A stretch of 61,557 nt of DNA from an uncultured Prevotellaceae bacterium (GCA_902800435.1 CADCEQ010000009.1:1-61557), one strand, 5' to 3'. Numbered from the stretch's first letter, positions 1-13,629 are shown. Numbers and translations: made by a program. Notes: a model not told the origin generated them from the letters alone.

Positions 1-23
1 ATAGTAAAATGTAAATTGTAAGT

Positions 24-76
24 TGTAAGAATCGCCGCTTTCCCCTGTATTTATCGGGGAAAGCGGCGATTTTTAC
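24..76. repeat. hairpin repeat, copy 1 (left arm of an inverted pair)
   Basis: A perfect stem has 16-bp arms at 30-45 and 56-71 around a 10-nt loop, followed by a short T run. The whole unit, loop included, recurs in reverse orientation at 443-490. As a single-stranded RNA it would look like a terminator. Its duplication in inverted orientation suggests a repeat or mobile unit rather than only a terminator. Confidence 0.85.
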
Positions 77-245
77 ATTAAAATGAAAATGTAAGTTTCC
101 CCCCCCACCTTCGCTTTTTCTACAGAAAAACAGGCTGAAGGACAAGGCAGCCGAGAGCAGCAATTATTAAATAATGTGTAATTTCCGAATCTAATCAGTT
201 TTCTTGGCACGGAAAAACGCGGAGGAACACTGTCTTGACGTTTCT

Positions 246-386
246 CCCCCTGAGTCAGGGGGAGTCGGAGGGGGTCTGAACGGCCGTATGGTTCCCCTAT
301 TCAGACCACCCCTAGCCCATCCTGACTCAGGAGGGGAATCCGGCAGTTCCTCCCAGGGGAGGTTAGGAGGGGGTCTGAACGACCTC
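246..386. repeat. G/C-rich intergenic repeat cluster
   Basis: The stretch contains the palindrome CCCCCTGAGTCAGGGGG (246-262) and a direct repeat GGAGGGGGTCTGAACG at 267-282 and 366-381, about 99 bp apart. A related copy lies in inverted orientation near 299-320, and shorter palindromes near 329-341 and 351-364. It lies between the two inverted hairpin repeats. The open frame across it (204-515, plus strand) looks like a by-product of the repeats, so I call no gene. I see no other feature in 72-245. Confidence 0.7.
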
Positions 387-430
387 GTGTATGAGCTTCT
401 GCCCGCTGACGCTCTGATTCTTACAAAGTC

Positions 431-946
431 TTACATTTTGGAAATCGCCGCTTTCTCCGATAAATACAGGGGAAAGCGGCGATTCTTACATATTACAAAC
501 AGTTTCTTGAAGTAATAGCCCGGGGCATCGTATGCCATTCCAAAATCGAGGGTGAGCAGCCCGTCCCTGAACCAGTAAGTGCACTTTTGGCCTTCGATAC
601 TGATGAGGGTAAACACGGTGCCGTCAGACGGGCTGGTTTGGGAACTGATGACCTCGTAGGAATAGAGGCCAGAGGCATAGAACTGCTTCATCTGACTGGT
701 CTCAGACTTGTTGACCACCTGCATGGTATGGTCGGGATTGAAACTGACGGTGACGTCACCAGGCTGAACTTTAAATTCGCTGACGCCGTCGAATGAGAAG
801 TAAGCCCCGGCCAGATGCCATGTGCCATCGAGCGAGACAGGACTTTCCTCGTACTGATAGGCATCGGACTCTTCGTCGCTGCTACAGGCCATGAACAGAC
901 ACACGGCCAGCAGGGTAAGGATGATTTCTTTTGCTTGTTTCATCAT
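431..946 (-). CDS. small lipoprotein, function unknown; C-terminus encoded by a repeat
   Basis: This 171-residue protein has a lipoprotein signal (hydrophobic segment, then a lipobox ending at Cys21, followed by SSDEE). A Ser/Asp/Glu-rich stretch after the Cys is typical of surface-exposed Bacteroidota lipoproteins. Two ATG codons lie in tandem at the start. The mature part contains a plausible beta-rich domain (LDGTWHLAG near residue 39) of the kind seen in lipocalin-like or DUF lipoproteins, but I do not recognise a named family. The last 17 or so residues (from NRRFPLYL) are read from the hairpin repeat at 443-490, so the original C-terminus was probably near YYFKKL. It is the most downstream gene on the minus strand before the repeat region, 98 bp after the esterase stop. 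Confidence 0.7.
   Translation of the reverse strand: MMKQAKEIILTLLAVCLFMACSSDEESDAYQYEESPVSLDGTWHLAGAYFSFDGVSEFKVQPGDVTVSFNPDHTMQVVNKSETSQMKQFYASGLYSYEVISSQTSPSDGTVFTLISIEGQKCTYWFRDGLLTLDFGMAYDAPGYYFKKLFVICKNRRFPLYLSEKAAISKM
443..490. repeat. hairpin repeat, copy 2 (inverted relative to copy 1)
   Basis: Arms lie at 443-458 and 469-484 around a 10-nt loop that is the exact reverse complement of the copy-1 loop. One stem position is a G-U type mismatch. The unit overlaps the 3' end of the lipoprotein gene at 431-946 and supplies its last codons. Confidence 0.85.
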
Positions 947-1044
947 TATATGTGATTGTTGTTACGCTCTAACTATATAACTGAGAAATGCGGAAATCTT
1001 GCACGACGTCACGAGGAATTAAAGGAATTTAACTTTTTGCGGCG

Positions 1045-2853
1045 TTACTTCAGCGTACTGAACTTGGCGTTCTTCTCGATGGTCCAGTCCTTGCGCTTCG
1101 AGAGGTCGCAGTCGTTGCCGACGAACATCTTGGCGGCCTTCTTGTCGCCCTTCAGCTGCCACTGGAGCCAGGCGAGGGCTACGACGGTGAACTCGCCGCC
1201 GTGAGGCTCACGATAGGTGCCGCCATGACCGACGGGGAAGTTGGCGGCGCAGGCGGGCACATGGCTGATGCGACGGAAGTCGTCCATACCGTTGCCATAG
1301 GCAATGTCGGTCTCGCCGCCGAGCAGGTACATGATGGGGGTGTGAATCTCGTTGAGCTTCTCCTTCGGGGGCATGGGCATACCGCCGACGGCCTGATTGG
1401 CATTCTGCTGGTTGAAGAGTCCGCTGTTGCAGATCATCAGCAGCGAGATGCGCGGGTCGGCGCAGTTGAAGAGTGTCTGCAGTCCGCCGCACGACATGCC
1501 GGCGACGCAGATGTGCTTCACGTCGATCTTATTATAATAAGGTGACTTGGGGTCGGCGTTCTGGGCGAAGGCCCAGTCGATGGACTCTATCTGCTGCTGG
1601 GTGGTCGACATCGGGCCGCGGAAGGGCTGCTCCTCCATGGGGATGTAGCCGGTGGCGAGGACGATGAAGCCGTAGGAGGCTATCTCGTTGAGGAACTTGT
1701 AGTGCTCCCAGGGTGAGTTGGTGCAGGCACCGTTGCCCCAGACGAGGACGGGCAGCGGGTTCTTCTTGCCGAACTTCGAGAGGTCCTGCGGCACGAAGAC
1801 GGTGTGGGCGGGCAGCGAGGCCTCCTCCTTCATGATGGCCTTCGAGGGGCCTGTGCCGCCGTCCTCGACGACTTTCTGCTTTTGCTCGCCGGCAGACGAG
1901 CCACCGGACCGGGCGGCGTTGAGGAAGCGGACCATCTTCTGGAGATTCTCCTCGGAGTACATGCCCATGCCGTGACCACCCTCGGGCACGAATGTGGCCT
2001 CGGTCTTGACACCGGCATCCTGCAGCTTCTCGAAGAACATCTTACCCTGACAGCAGGGCACGACGTTGTCCTTCTCGCCGTGGAAGATGATGATGGGCGG
2101 GTTGTTCTTGTTGACGTAGTAGGTGGCACTCAGGCTCTTGTACTTGTCGGGCTCCTTCGAGAGCTTCGAGTTGAGGAGCACGTCCTCGGGGCTGTTCTCG
2201 CCCATCTTCATGCCTTCGCCGCAGTCCATGGCCGTCAGGTCGACGGGACCTGACCAGTCGCAGGCGGCATTGACGGTGGAGGGCTGGCTGAGGTAGTTGC
2301 CGACGTTGCCCTCGAGGTCGATGTCGACGGTGCCCACCTTGGTCTGCTTCACGCCGCTGGTGGTGGCAGCAACCGAGGAGAGATGGCCGCCGGAGGAGAA
2401 GCCGCTGGTGGCGATGAACGACGTGTCGAACTTATACTTTGCGGCCTCGCCGCGCACGAAGCGGATGACGGCACGGATGTCGTGAATCTGAGCCGGCCAC
2501 TTGGCGTCCATGCTCGAGCGGTGGTTGGGGCAGACGACGGCGTAGCCAGCCTTGAGCAGGGCGTTGACGATGGTGCCGAGGTCGGCTTGACTCTTGCCGC
2601 TGTTCGAGAACCAGGCGCTGCCGTAGATATGGATGACCACGGGATAGCTGGCCTTCTCCTGCTTGGGCAGGTAGATGTCGCAGGTGTGGAACGCCTTGTC
2701 GTCGCCGGCGTAGTTGACGTCCTTCCACTCTTGCGAAGTTTCTAACTTGGCCTGCTGTTGGAAACCTCCAAAGCCGCCGAATCCTCCTTGGGGCTGTGCC
2801 GCCAACTGGAGCGTGCAGACAGCCACGAATGCTGATAATAAGACTCTTTTCAT
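1045..2853 (-). CDS. secreted double-domain alpha/beta-hydrolase esterase
   Basis: This 602-residue protein starts at MKRVLLSAF. An upstream in-frame ATG exists, but this one gives a clean signal peptide ending near AAQ20. A Gly/Phe/Gln-rich segment (GGFGGFGGFQQQ) follows. Domain 1 (about 40-320) resembles the BD-FAE/acetylxylan-esterase type hydrolases: nucleophile motif GFSSGG (Ser153), then HGEKD and GGHGMG, which carry the acid and base. The usual oxyanion HGGGW is replaced by IYGSAW. Domain 2 (about 325-602) is a second hydrolase with nucleophile motif GMSCGG and a PVGHGG histidine. It is closely similar over its full length to the stand-alone protein at 14045-14965. Divergent from GH51, with its own promoter. 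Likely removes acyl groups (acetyl or feruloyl) from hemicellulose in the periplasm; the substrate is inferred from context. Confidence 0.85.
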   Translation of the reverse strand: MKRVLLSAFVAVCTLQLAAQPQGGFGGFGGFQQQAKLETSQEWKDVNYAGDDKAFHTCDIYLPKQEKASYPVVIHIYGSAWFSNSGKSQADLGTIVNALLKAGYAVVCPNHRSSMDAKWPAQIHDIRAVIRFVRGEAAKYKFDTSFIATSGFSSGGHLSSVAATTSGVKQTKVGTVDIDLEGNVGNYLSQPSTVNAACDWSGPVDLTAMDCGEGMKMGENSPEDVLLNSKLSKEPDKYKSLSATYYVNKNNPPIIIFHGEKDNVVPCCQGKMFFEKLQDAGVKTEATFVPEGGHGMGMYSEENLQKMVRFLNAARSGGSSAGEQKQKVVEDGGTGPSKAIMKEEASLPAHTVFVPQDLSKFGKKNPLPVLVWGNGACTNSPWEHYKFLNEIASYGFIVLATGYIPMEEQPFRGPMSTTQQQIESIDWAFAQNADPKSPYYNKIDVKHICVAGMSCGGLQTLFNCADPRISLLMICNSGLFNQQNANQAVGGMPMPPKEKLNEIHTPIMYLLGGETDIAYGNGMDDFRRISHVPACAANFPVGHGGTYREPHGGEFTVVALAWLQWQLKGDKKAAKMFVGNDCDLSKRKDWTIEKNAKFSTLK

Positions 2854-2876
2854 CTCAAAAGTTTTAAAAAACAGTG

Positions 2877-2906
2877 CAAAGATAGGAAATAATTGACAAT
2901 TGGCAA
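2877..2906 (-). promoter_or_regulatory. Bacteroidota-type promoter for the double esterase
   Basis: On the minus strand TATCTTTG (complement of 2877-2884) lies 19 nt from a TTG (complement of 2904-2906), matching the TTG-N19-TAnnTTTG pattern of primary-sigma promoters in Bacteroidota. It is 24 bp upstream of the start codon. Confidence 0.7.
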
Positions 2907-2927
2907 CTGAAATCGATAAATTTTTCG

Positions 2928-2935
2928 TAACTTTG
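2928..2935 (+). promoter_or_regulatory. -7 element for the GH51-GH2 operon
   Basis: TAACTTTG matches TAnnTTTG and lies 27 bp before the GH51 start. The nearest TTGG (2900-2903) is 24 nt upstream, a longer spacer than usual, so the -33 box is weak or absent and activator dependence is possible. Confidence 0.6.
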
Positions 2936-2962
2936 CACAAAATCTAACCAAAAAGAAACAAA

Positions 2963-7793
<4,831 letters not shown>

Positions 7794-7796
7794 AGC

Positions 7797-9170
7797 CTAC
7801 TTCTTCAGCACCTTCTTCCCGTTGGCAATGTAAACACCCTTGCCAGCGGGATTTTTCGTCTGTCTGACGCCGCTGAGCGAATAGACTGCACCCAAGGCCG
7901 ATGCACCGGTCTTGGGAGCCATCACGGCATCGGGAGTGTCTTCGACCGCATAGATGGCGATGTCGGTGACGGTGATGGCGTCGTCTTTCGTCGGACGGGT
8001 GAAGGTTATCTTGTATTCGCCCCAGCCGTCGGCGACCTCAAAGGGCAGTGAAGCCTCCTCGCCCACGTTGACGGTGGCGTCGAGCACGGCGTTCTTCTTA
8101 CCCGTCAGCTTCTCAATCTTCACGCCCACTGTGGCCGACGGTTCCCCCGTCGACTTGAAGCAGAGCTTGTAGCTACCCGTCTGGAACTGCAGCGAGCGGT
8201 AGACATTCTGGTTGGTGCTGGTGTTCTGCGTGCCACCGAAGCGAAGCAACGTGGTGCCGCTGTTCATCGTCCAGCCGTGGCTCTTGGGGTTGTAGCCCTC
8301 AGTCTCGATGCGCGGACGCCATCTTAGGGTCTTGTCACAAGGCGAGTCGAGGGTGTACTGCTGGAAGAAGTCCCACATGGTCTGCGACGAGCTGTTCTTC
8401 TCGGTGCTGTTGGTGAAGGGCGAGTGGCCCATGCCGTCTATTTCATAGTAGATGATGGGGAAACCACCCTCGCCGGCCTCATAGATGCTCTTGGTGTACT
8501 TGCCGCTCTTAACGGTCTTCTGCGGCACAGGGTTGGCGCCGTTGCGGGCCACCATGTTATCGATGACGTTGGGTACGAGCGAGTACTTGACGAAGTCATC
8601 ATTCTTACCGTGGATATGGAGGAAGGGCACGGGGCGCGCACTGGTGTGGTGCAGGTGGAACTCATTGATGGGATAGCCGCTGATGGCGGCGAAGGCGGCA
8701 AACTGCAGGCTGCAGGTATTGGCCATGACATAGGTCATCATGCCGCCGTTGGAGAAGCCACAGCAATAGAGACGGTTGCGGTCGATGCTGTACTTCGAGG
8801 CTACATCCTCGACGACGGCCTTCAGAAAGTCGGTGTCGAAGTTCTCCTCGCCGGTCGAGGTCCAGCCGGGGGCAGACATACCGCCTAAGCCGGGAAACAC
8901 CGTGTTCTTGCCCTGCGGATAGACAACGATAAAGCCGTTCTTGTCGGCGATGGAGTGGAAGTCAGGGTCGTGCGACGAGGTGGACACCGTGCCGCCAGCA
9001 CCGTGGAGCGACACCACCAACGGGGCGCTCTCCTTCACGTTGTTGGGCACATAGAGCAGGTACTTGCGCGTTTCGCTGCCAACCTTGACATTCACCATTC
9101 TGTTTGCTTTTGCTGCGTTCAGCAGCAGGACGCTGAACAGGGCCAGCGCCGTAGTTAGAATTCTTTTCAT
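7797..9170 (-). CDS. secreted CE1/PHB-depolymerase-like esterase with C-terminal tail
   Basis: This 457-residue protein has a signal peptide (to about residue 22) and an esterase domain of the LpqC/poly(3-hydroxybutyrate)-depolymerase type, which includes many feruloyl and acetylxylan esterases. Visible features are the oxyanion region SLHGAGG, nucleophile Ser140 in GFSNGG, HIHGKND (acid region) and GMGHSPF (His). A beta-sandwich of about 120 residues follows (about 285-410), possibly carbohydrate-binding. The C-terminal tail is YSLSGVRQ ... KGVYIANGKKVLKK. It is the last gene of the minus-strand set 13562-7797, separated from GH95 by an A/G-rich array. It converges on GH2 with only 3 bp between stops. 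Feruloyl or acetyl esterase activity is inferred from family and context. Confidence 0.85.
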   Translation of the reverse strand: MKRILTTALALFSVLLLNAAKANRMVNVKVGSETRKYLLYVPNNVKESAPLVVSLHGAGGTVSTSSHDPDFHSIADKNGFIVVYPQGKNTVFPGLGGMSAPGWTSTGEENFDTDFLKAVVEDVASKYSIDRNRLYCCGFSNGGMMTYVMANTCSLQFAAFAAISGYPINEFHLHHTSARPVPFLHIHGKNDDFVKYSLVPNVIDNMVARNGANPVPQKTVKSGKYTKSIYEAGEGGFPIIYYEIDGMGHSPFTNSTEKNSSSQTMWDFFQQYTLDSPCDKTLRWRPRIETEGYNPKSHGWTMNSGTTLLRFGGTQNTSTNQNVYRSLQFQTGSYKLCFKSTGEPSATVGVKIEKLTGKKNAVLDATVNVGEEASLPFEVADGWGEYKITFTRPTKDDAITVTDIAIYAVEDTPDAVMAPKTGASALGAVYSLSGVRQTKNPAGKGVYIANGKKVLKK

Positions 9171-9199
9171 TTTGGTTTACTTAGTGCTTAATTATAGTT

Positions 9200-9320
9200 T
9201 TACCTTTTTTACTTTTTTACCTTTTTACTTTCTTACTTTTTTACCTTTTTACCTTTTTACTTTCTTACCTTTTTACTTTCTTACCTTTTTACTTTCTTAC
9301 CTTTTTACTTTCTTACCTTT
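9200..9320 (-). repeat. A/G-rich tandem array between GH95 and the esterase
   Basis: On the coding (minus) strand the unit is about AAAAAGGTAAGAAAGT, repeated with small variations for about 120 bp. The array starts inside the last codons of the GH95 gene (…KGKKVKR-stop) and fills most of the gap to the next start codon. A related array lies at 11905-11994. Confidence 0.9.
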
Positions 9321-11900
9321 TATAATGAATAGTCCTTTGTTCGGATGGGGCACCTGACGGCCCTGCAGGTCGTAGACCGGGGATGGGTGAAGGGTGATGG
9401 GTGATGGGTGAAGGGACTCAACACCCGTCATCTCTCCTTTTCTATATACGCGGTACTCGCCGCCGGCAACGGTCTGCAGGTCGTACTCATAGACCTTCTT
9501 CACGCCGAGCTTCGGCTTCGCCGTGAGCGACTTGGCCAGCAGCGGCTCCTTCACGTCGGCAGGGGCGAAGAGCGGATTGGGGCAGTCGCCCTCGGCCTCC
9601 GTCAGCCCGTCGCCCTCCAGCTCAACGTAGGAACGCAGGCGCAGGGTGCCGCCGATGGTGGAGCGCACGACGGCGGATAGCAGTTTCGCTTCATTCCACT
9701 CCTCGTCAACCTCAAAGCCGCCACGAGCCTTCAGACCGCTGACACTGCCCTGACGCCATACCGACGGCAGGGCGGGCAGCAGATGGACGGCGCCGTCGTG
9801 GCTCTGCAGCAGCATCTCGGCAATGCCCGCCGTAGCGCCGAAGTTACCGTCAATCTGGAACGGCGGATGGGCGTCGAACAGGTTGGGGAACGTGCGGCCG
9901 TTGGGATACTGCCCCGTGGCATCCTCCGACGGCAGCAGGCGCAGCATGTTCTTCAGGATGGTCAGGGCGTGGGTGCCGTCGAGCATACGTGCCCAGAAGC
10001 AGATCTTCCAGCCGAGACTCCAGCCCGTGGCCTCGTCGCCGCGGTCGGTGAGCGTCTGCTTGGCAGCGGCAAACAGTTCGTTATGGCTGTAGGGCGATAT
10101 CTGGTTCGAGGGGAACAGACCGTATAGGTGCGAGATGTGGCGGTGCTGGCGGTCGCTGCCGTCGGCATCGATGAGCCACTCCTGCAGCTGCTTGCGGCTG
10201 CCTATCTGCATCGGGGGCAGTTGCTCGAGTGTCTCCTCGAGCTTCTTCTGGTAGTCAGCGTCCTCGCCAAGGATGCGGGCTGCCCGCAGCGTGTTCGACA
10301 GCGCGTCGAACACTATCTGGTTGTCCATCGTACAACCGGCGGTGATGGGCGTCGACTTGCCAGCCGGCCCCTGCTCGGGACTGACCGACGGCACGACGAC
10401 CAGCCAGTTGTTGTAGCCGGGATGTGGCACCATATAGTCGAGGTAGAAGTCGGCGGTACCCTTGATGACGGGGTACCACTCGCGCAGGAAGTCCACGTCG
10501 CCCGTGTAGAGGTAGTGCTGCCACAGGTGGGTGGCCAGCCACGCGCCGCCGTTGGGGTACATGCCCCAGAAAGCGCCGTCGACCGGTCCGGCCACGCGCC
10601 AGAGGTCGGTGTTGTGGTGGGCCATCCAGCCGCCGCAGTTATACATCGTCTTGGCGGTCCTGGCTCCCGTTTCGCTCAGGTCGCGAATCATCTGGAAGAA
10701 CGGCTCGTTGGTCTCCGTCAGGTTGCATACCTCCGAGGGCCAGTAGTTCATCTCGGCGTTGATGTTGATGGTGTACTTCGAGTCCCACGGGGCATCGCGC
10801 TTGTCGTTCCACAGTCCCTGCAGGTTGGCGGGCTGACCGCCGGGCTGACTCGACGAGATGAGCAGGTAGCGCCCGTAGTTGAACAGCAGGGCCACCATGC
10901 CCCAGTCGCTGCTGCCCGCGAACTTCTCCAGTCGCTTCACCGTCGTCAGCTTGCTGTTGGCAGCCGTCGAGGGCAGGTTAAGATGCACGCGGTTGTACTG
11001 CTGCTGATAGGCCTCGACGTGACGGCTCAACAGCTCGTCGTAGTCGTGCTGACGGGCACTGTTGAGCCACGACAGGCTCCTGGCCGACGCCTTGCCGCTG
11101 ACATCCTTGTAGCTGACGTAGTTGGTGGCTGCCGAGATATAGACGGTGGCCACGGTGTAGTTCTTCACCGTCACGGCACCGCTGGCACCGTAGGTCACCT
11201 CGCCGTCGCTCTCCACCTGGTAGCGCAGCGTGGCCTTCAGCTTCGCGGCGATGCCCTCATGGTCGACGCCGCTGATGGTGGCAATGGCGCAGTCGGCGGT
11301 CTTTGAGTACGACGTAGAGAAGGTGCAGGAGTGGCGCATCGTGAACGTCGAGAGCGTGTCGGCCTCTAAGCGCATGACGATGATGCTGTCGGGCATCGAG
11401 GCGAAGGTGGTTCGGCGGTAGTGGTGGCCGTCGTGGTCGAAGGTCACCGTCGAGAGGGCCGTCCTGAGGTCCAGCTCGCGCTCGTAGTTTTTCACGCTGG
11501 CCGTCTTGATGCCCGAGTGTGTCAGCTTCAGACTGCCCAGCGTCAAGTATTTCATGCCGTGCGGTCCCTTGACAAACTGCTGGTTGATGAGGTTCTCGGC
11601 CTCCTGCTCCTTGCCGCTGAAGATGAGGTTGCGCACCTGCTCCAGATACTTGGCCGACGCCGTACTGTTATTATTGTGCGGCCCGCCGCTCCAGAAGGAG
11701 TCCTCGTTCAGCTGAATCTCATCGACCTGCGTGCCGCCATAGACCATACCGCCCAAGCGCCCGTTGCCGATGGGCAGGGCCTCAAGCCATATCTTCGCCG
11801 GCTGGTCGTACCACAGCCGTTCGGTATTGTCGTCAGTCTGTGCCAAAAGCACCGCACAGAACGACAGATAGCATAATGTAATGAATAGTCGCTTCATCAT
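9297..11900 (-). CDS. GH95 alpha-L-fucosidase / alpha-L-galactosidase
   Basis: This 867-residue secreted protein has a signal peptide ending near LLAQ. The GH95 order is clear: N-terminal beta-domain ([41 protein letters not shown]), then an (alpha/alpha)6 barrel with [12 protein letters not shown] (the catalytic Asn region), [13 protein letters not shown] and [15 protein letters not shown] (the catalytic Asp region), then a C-terminal beta-domain. GH95 enzymes release alpha-1,2-L-fucose or, in some xylan loci, alpha-L-galactose. The esterase and xylan-enzyme neighbours make the galactosidase role plausible. A linker encoded by CCCATCACCCTTCA-type repeats (LHPSP twice) precedes the tail YDLQGRQ ... 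[13 protein letters not shown]. The last codons and stop lie inside the A/G-rich array. Confidence 0.93.
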   Translation of the reverse strand: MMKRLFITLCYLSFCAVLLAQTDDNTERLWYDQPAKIWLEALPIGNGRLGGMVYGGTQVDEIQLNEDSFWSGGPHNNNSTASAKYLEQVRNLIFSGKEQEAENLINQQFVKGPHGMKYLTLGSLKLTHSGIKTASVKNYERELDLRTALSTVTFDHDGHHYRRTTFASMPDSIIVMRLEADTLSTFTMRHSCTFSTSYSKTADCAIATISGVDHEGIAAKLKATLRYQVESDGEVTYGASGAVTVKNYTVATVYISAATNYVSYKDVSGKASARSLSWLNSARQHDYDELLSRHVEAYQQQYNRVHLNLPSTAANSKLTTVKRLEKFAGSSDWGMVALLFNYGRYLLISSSQPGGQPANLQGLWNDKRDAPWDSKYTININAEMNYWPSEVCNLTETNEPFFQMIRDLSETGARTAKTMYNCGGWMAHHNTDLWRVAGPVDGAFWGMYPNGGAWLATHLWQHYLYTGDVDFLREWYPVIKGTADFYLDYMVPHPGYNNWLVVVPSVSPEQGPAGKSTPITAGCTMDNQIVFDALSNTLRAARILGEDADYQKKLEETLEQLPPMQIGSRKQLQEWLIDADGSDRQHRHISHLYGLFPSNQISPYSHNELFAAAKQTLTDRGDEATGWSLGWKICFWARMLDGTHALTILKNMLRLLPSEDATGQYPNGRTFPNLFDAHPPFQIDGNFGATAGIAEMLLQSHDGAVHLLPALPSVWRQGSVSGLKARGGFEVDEEWNEAKLLSAVVRSTIGGTLRLRSYVELEGDGLTEAEGDCPNPLFAPADVKEPLLAKSLTAKPKLGVKKVYEYDLQTVAGGEYRVYRKGEMTGVESLHPSPITLHPSPVYDLQGRQVPHPNKGLFIIKGKKVKR

Positions 11901-11904
11901 TCCT

Positions 11905-11994
11905 CACTTTTTACCTTTTTACTTTTTTACCTTTTTACTTTTTTTACCTTTTTACTTTTTTACCTTTTTACCTTTTTACCTTTTTACTTTTTCA
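11905..11994 (-). repeat. A/G-rich tandem array between carboxylesterase and GH95
   Basis: The minus-strand units are AAAAAGGTAAAAAAGT-like. The array begins within the final codons of the upstream carboxylesterase (SEKVKR-stop, stop at 11976-11978) and ends just before the GH95 start. It has the same position relative to gene ends as the 9200-9320 array. Confidence 0.9.
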
Positions 11995-13562
11995 CTTCTC
12001 ATCCCTTCCGTCTCTTCGCGCTTGGCTTTGTAGTAGCGGTCTACGAAGTCCACCTGCTCGCGGTTGGGGCGCATGATGAGCGAGGCACCGTTCGAGAACT
12101 GCATCGTCGTGGGCTTCGAGTCGTCGAACGTCGGCCAGTAGGGCAGTCCCTTCGCGTTGGGGTTGCCCGTCTTGGCGAAGTTCACCCAGTACTGCTGCAT
12201 GATCTCGGCAACCGCCGACTCAGCGGGATACTTCTCCGGCTGCGTCAGGAACTCACCGTTCAGGTAGAGGATGTCGTCGGCATGGGCCACACCCTTGCGG
12301 CGACGGTCGTTTGAGAAACTGCGCGTCGAGGGCTGGGCCAAATAGGCGGCATAGGCACCGCTCTTGCCCGTCTTGGCCTGCAGACTCACCCAGGCGAACG
12401 ACGGCCAGGCGAAGCCCATGTCGCGGAAGGCGTCGCCATTGCCGTGCCACGCCTCGTCGTCGGTATTGCCGGGATAGACCTTCAGTGCCTCGTCGGCCCA
12501 GGAGCCGAAGATCTGGCGCACCTGCTTCTGGTAGTTCTCGGCCTTGATGTTGCCGGGCGAGAAGAGGGCACCCTCGTCAGAGTTGGTCATCACGATGACG
12601 GGCACGTCGTTATACTCGCCGCGCTCGTAGAGGCGGTACTGGTCGTCGCAGATGACGTAGCCGTCGACACAGGGCCAGAAGCCGCCGAAGCCCACGTCAT
12701 TGCCACAGAGCGCCATCGCGTCCATCTTGCGCAGCTGCTTCAGGTTCTTTTTCTTCAGGTGCTTCTGGAAGTTTATTCCTTGCAGCTCGGCACCCTTCTG
12801 CGAAGCATCCAGACCCAGGCTGCGGGGCTGGTCGCTCCACGGGGCAAACGAGCCGCCGCTCTGACTGATGCAGCGGTGGAAGAGACCTTTGGCTAAGGGC
12901 GAGGCACAGAGCATGCTGCAGCTGATGGCACCCGCCGACTCGCCGAAGATGGTGACGCACGTCGGGTCGCCGCCGAAGCTGCTGATGTTGCGCTGCACCC
13001 ACTGAAGGGCGAAAATCTGGTCGAGCAGACCGTAGTTGCCAGAGTGTCCGTTCTTCGACTCCTTGGTCAGCTCGGGGTGCGCCATGAAGCCGAGGGCACC
13101 CGTGCGGTACTCCACGCTGACGATGACCACGCCGCGCTGGGCGAGGTGTTTCCACAGGTCGCCGCCGTACCATTCGGTCTGGAAGCCGCCACCGTGAATC
13201 CACACCATCACGGGCAGCCGGTCGGCGGTGCTCTTGGCGGGCGTGGCAATGCCCAAGTAGAGGCAGTCCTCGCTCATCATGTCGGCCGTGCGACCGGGCC
13301 GAGTGGGCTGCGGGGGCAGCGGACCGAACTTATCGCACAGCCTCACGCCCTCCCACGCCTTGGCGGGCTGCGGCTCGCGCCAGCGCAGGTCGCCGACGGG
13401 CGGTGCAGCGTAGGGAATGGCCTTATACACGGCGAGCGTCCCGTCGGCAATGCCCTCGACGTCACCCGTCTCCACGTGGGTTCTCAACAGCGGCTGCGCC
13501 GCCACGTCTGCCGCCGTCATCACGGCGCAGACCAGCAAAAGAGTTGTCAGAAGTCTTTTCAT
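11976..13562 (-). CDS. secreted type-B carboxylesterase (first of two)
   Basis: This 528-residue protein has a signal peptide (MKRLLTTLLL ... ADVAAQ). It shows the type-B carboxylesterase/lipase signatures: GIPYAAPP-like YKAIPYAAPPVGDLRW, EDCLYL (98-103), the oxyanion HGGGF (123-127), nucleophile Ser209 in FGESAG, and VAHADDILYL near the expected His. Length is typical. In Bacteroidota glycan loci such proteins act on acetylated or otherwise acylated sugars, but substrates are hard to predict. It is the first gene of the minus-strand set carboxylesterase-GH95-CE1-like esterase, with a promoter at 13601-13629. The last residues (SEKVKR) are encoded by the start of the A/G-rich array. Confidence 0.9.
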   Translation of the reverse strand: MKRLLTTLLLVCAVMTAADVAAQPLLRTHVETGDVEGIADGTLAVYKAIPYAAPPVGDLRWREPQPAKAWEGVRLCDKFGPLPPQPTRPGRTADMMSEDCLYLGIATPAKSTADRLPVMVWIHGGGFQTEWYGGDLWKHLAQRGVVIVSVEYRTGALGFMAHPELTKESKNGHSGNYGLLDQIFALQWVQRNISSFGGDPTCVTIFGESAGAISCSMLCASPLAKGLFHRCISQSGGSFAPWSDQPRSLGLDASQKGAELQGINFQKHLKKKNLKQLRKMDAMALCGNDVGFGGFWPCVDGYVICDDQYRLYERGEYNDVPVIVMTNSDEGALFSPGNIKAENYQKQVRQIFGSWADEALKVYPGNTDDEAWHGNGDAFRDMGFAWPSFAWVSLQAKTGKSGAYAAYLAQPSTRSFSNDRRRKGVAHADDILYLNGEFLTQPEKYPAESAVAEIMQQYWVNFAKTGNPNAKGLPYWPTFDDSKPTTMQFSNGASLIMRPNREQVDFVDRYYKAKREETEGMRSEKVKR

Positions 13563-13600
13563 ATCGTAGTCTTTTTTACTTTAGGTTTCTATACTGACGG

Positions 13601-13629
13601 CAAAGGTACGCATTTTTTTTCAATTGCAA
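13601..13629 (-). promoter_or_regulatory. promoter for the carboxylesterase-GH95-esterase set
   Basis: On the minus strand TACCTTTG (complement of 13601-13608) is preceded at 18 nt by TTG (complement of 13627-13629). It lies 39 bp upstream of the carboxylesterase start. Confidence 0.65.

Noticed and set aside
204..515. Open frame of 103 codons across the G-rich repeats
   Set aside because: Its sequence is low-complexity Gly/Pro/Ser from direct and inverted repeats, and it ends in the hairpin repeat. No signal, domain or start context supports a gene.
9200..9320. Possible CRISPR array
   Set aside because: Units are about 16 bp, contiguous and purine-rich, with no unique spacers and no cas genes.
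10128..11306. 392-codon frame antisense to GH95
   Set aside because: Same shadow effect; no promoter, signal peptide or motif, while GH95 on the other strand is complete.
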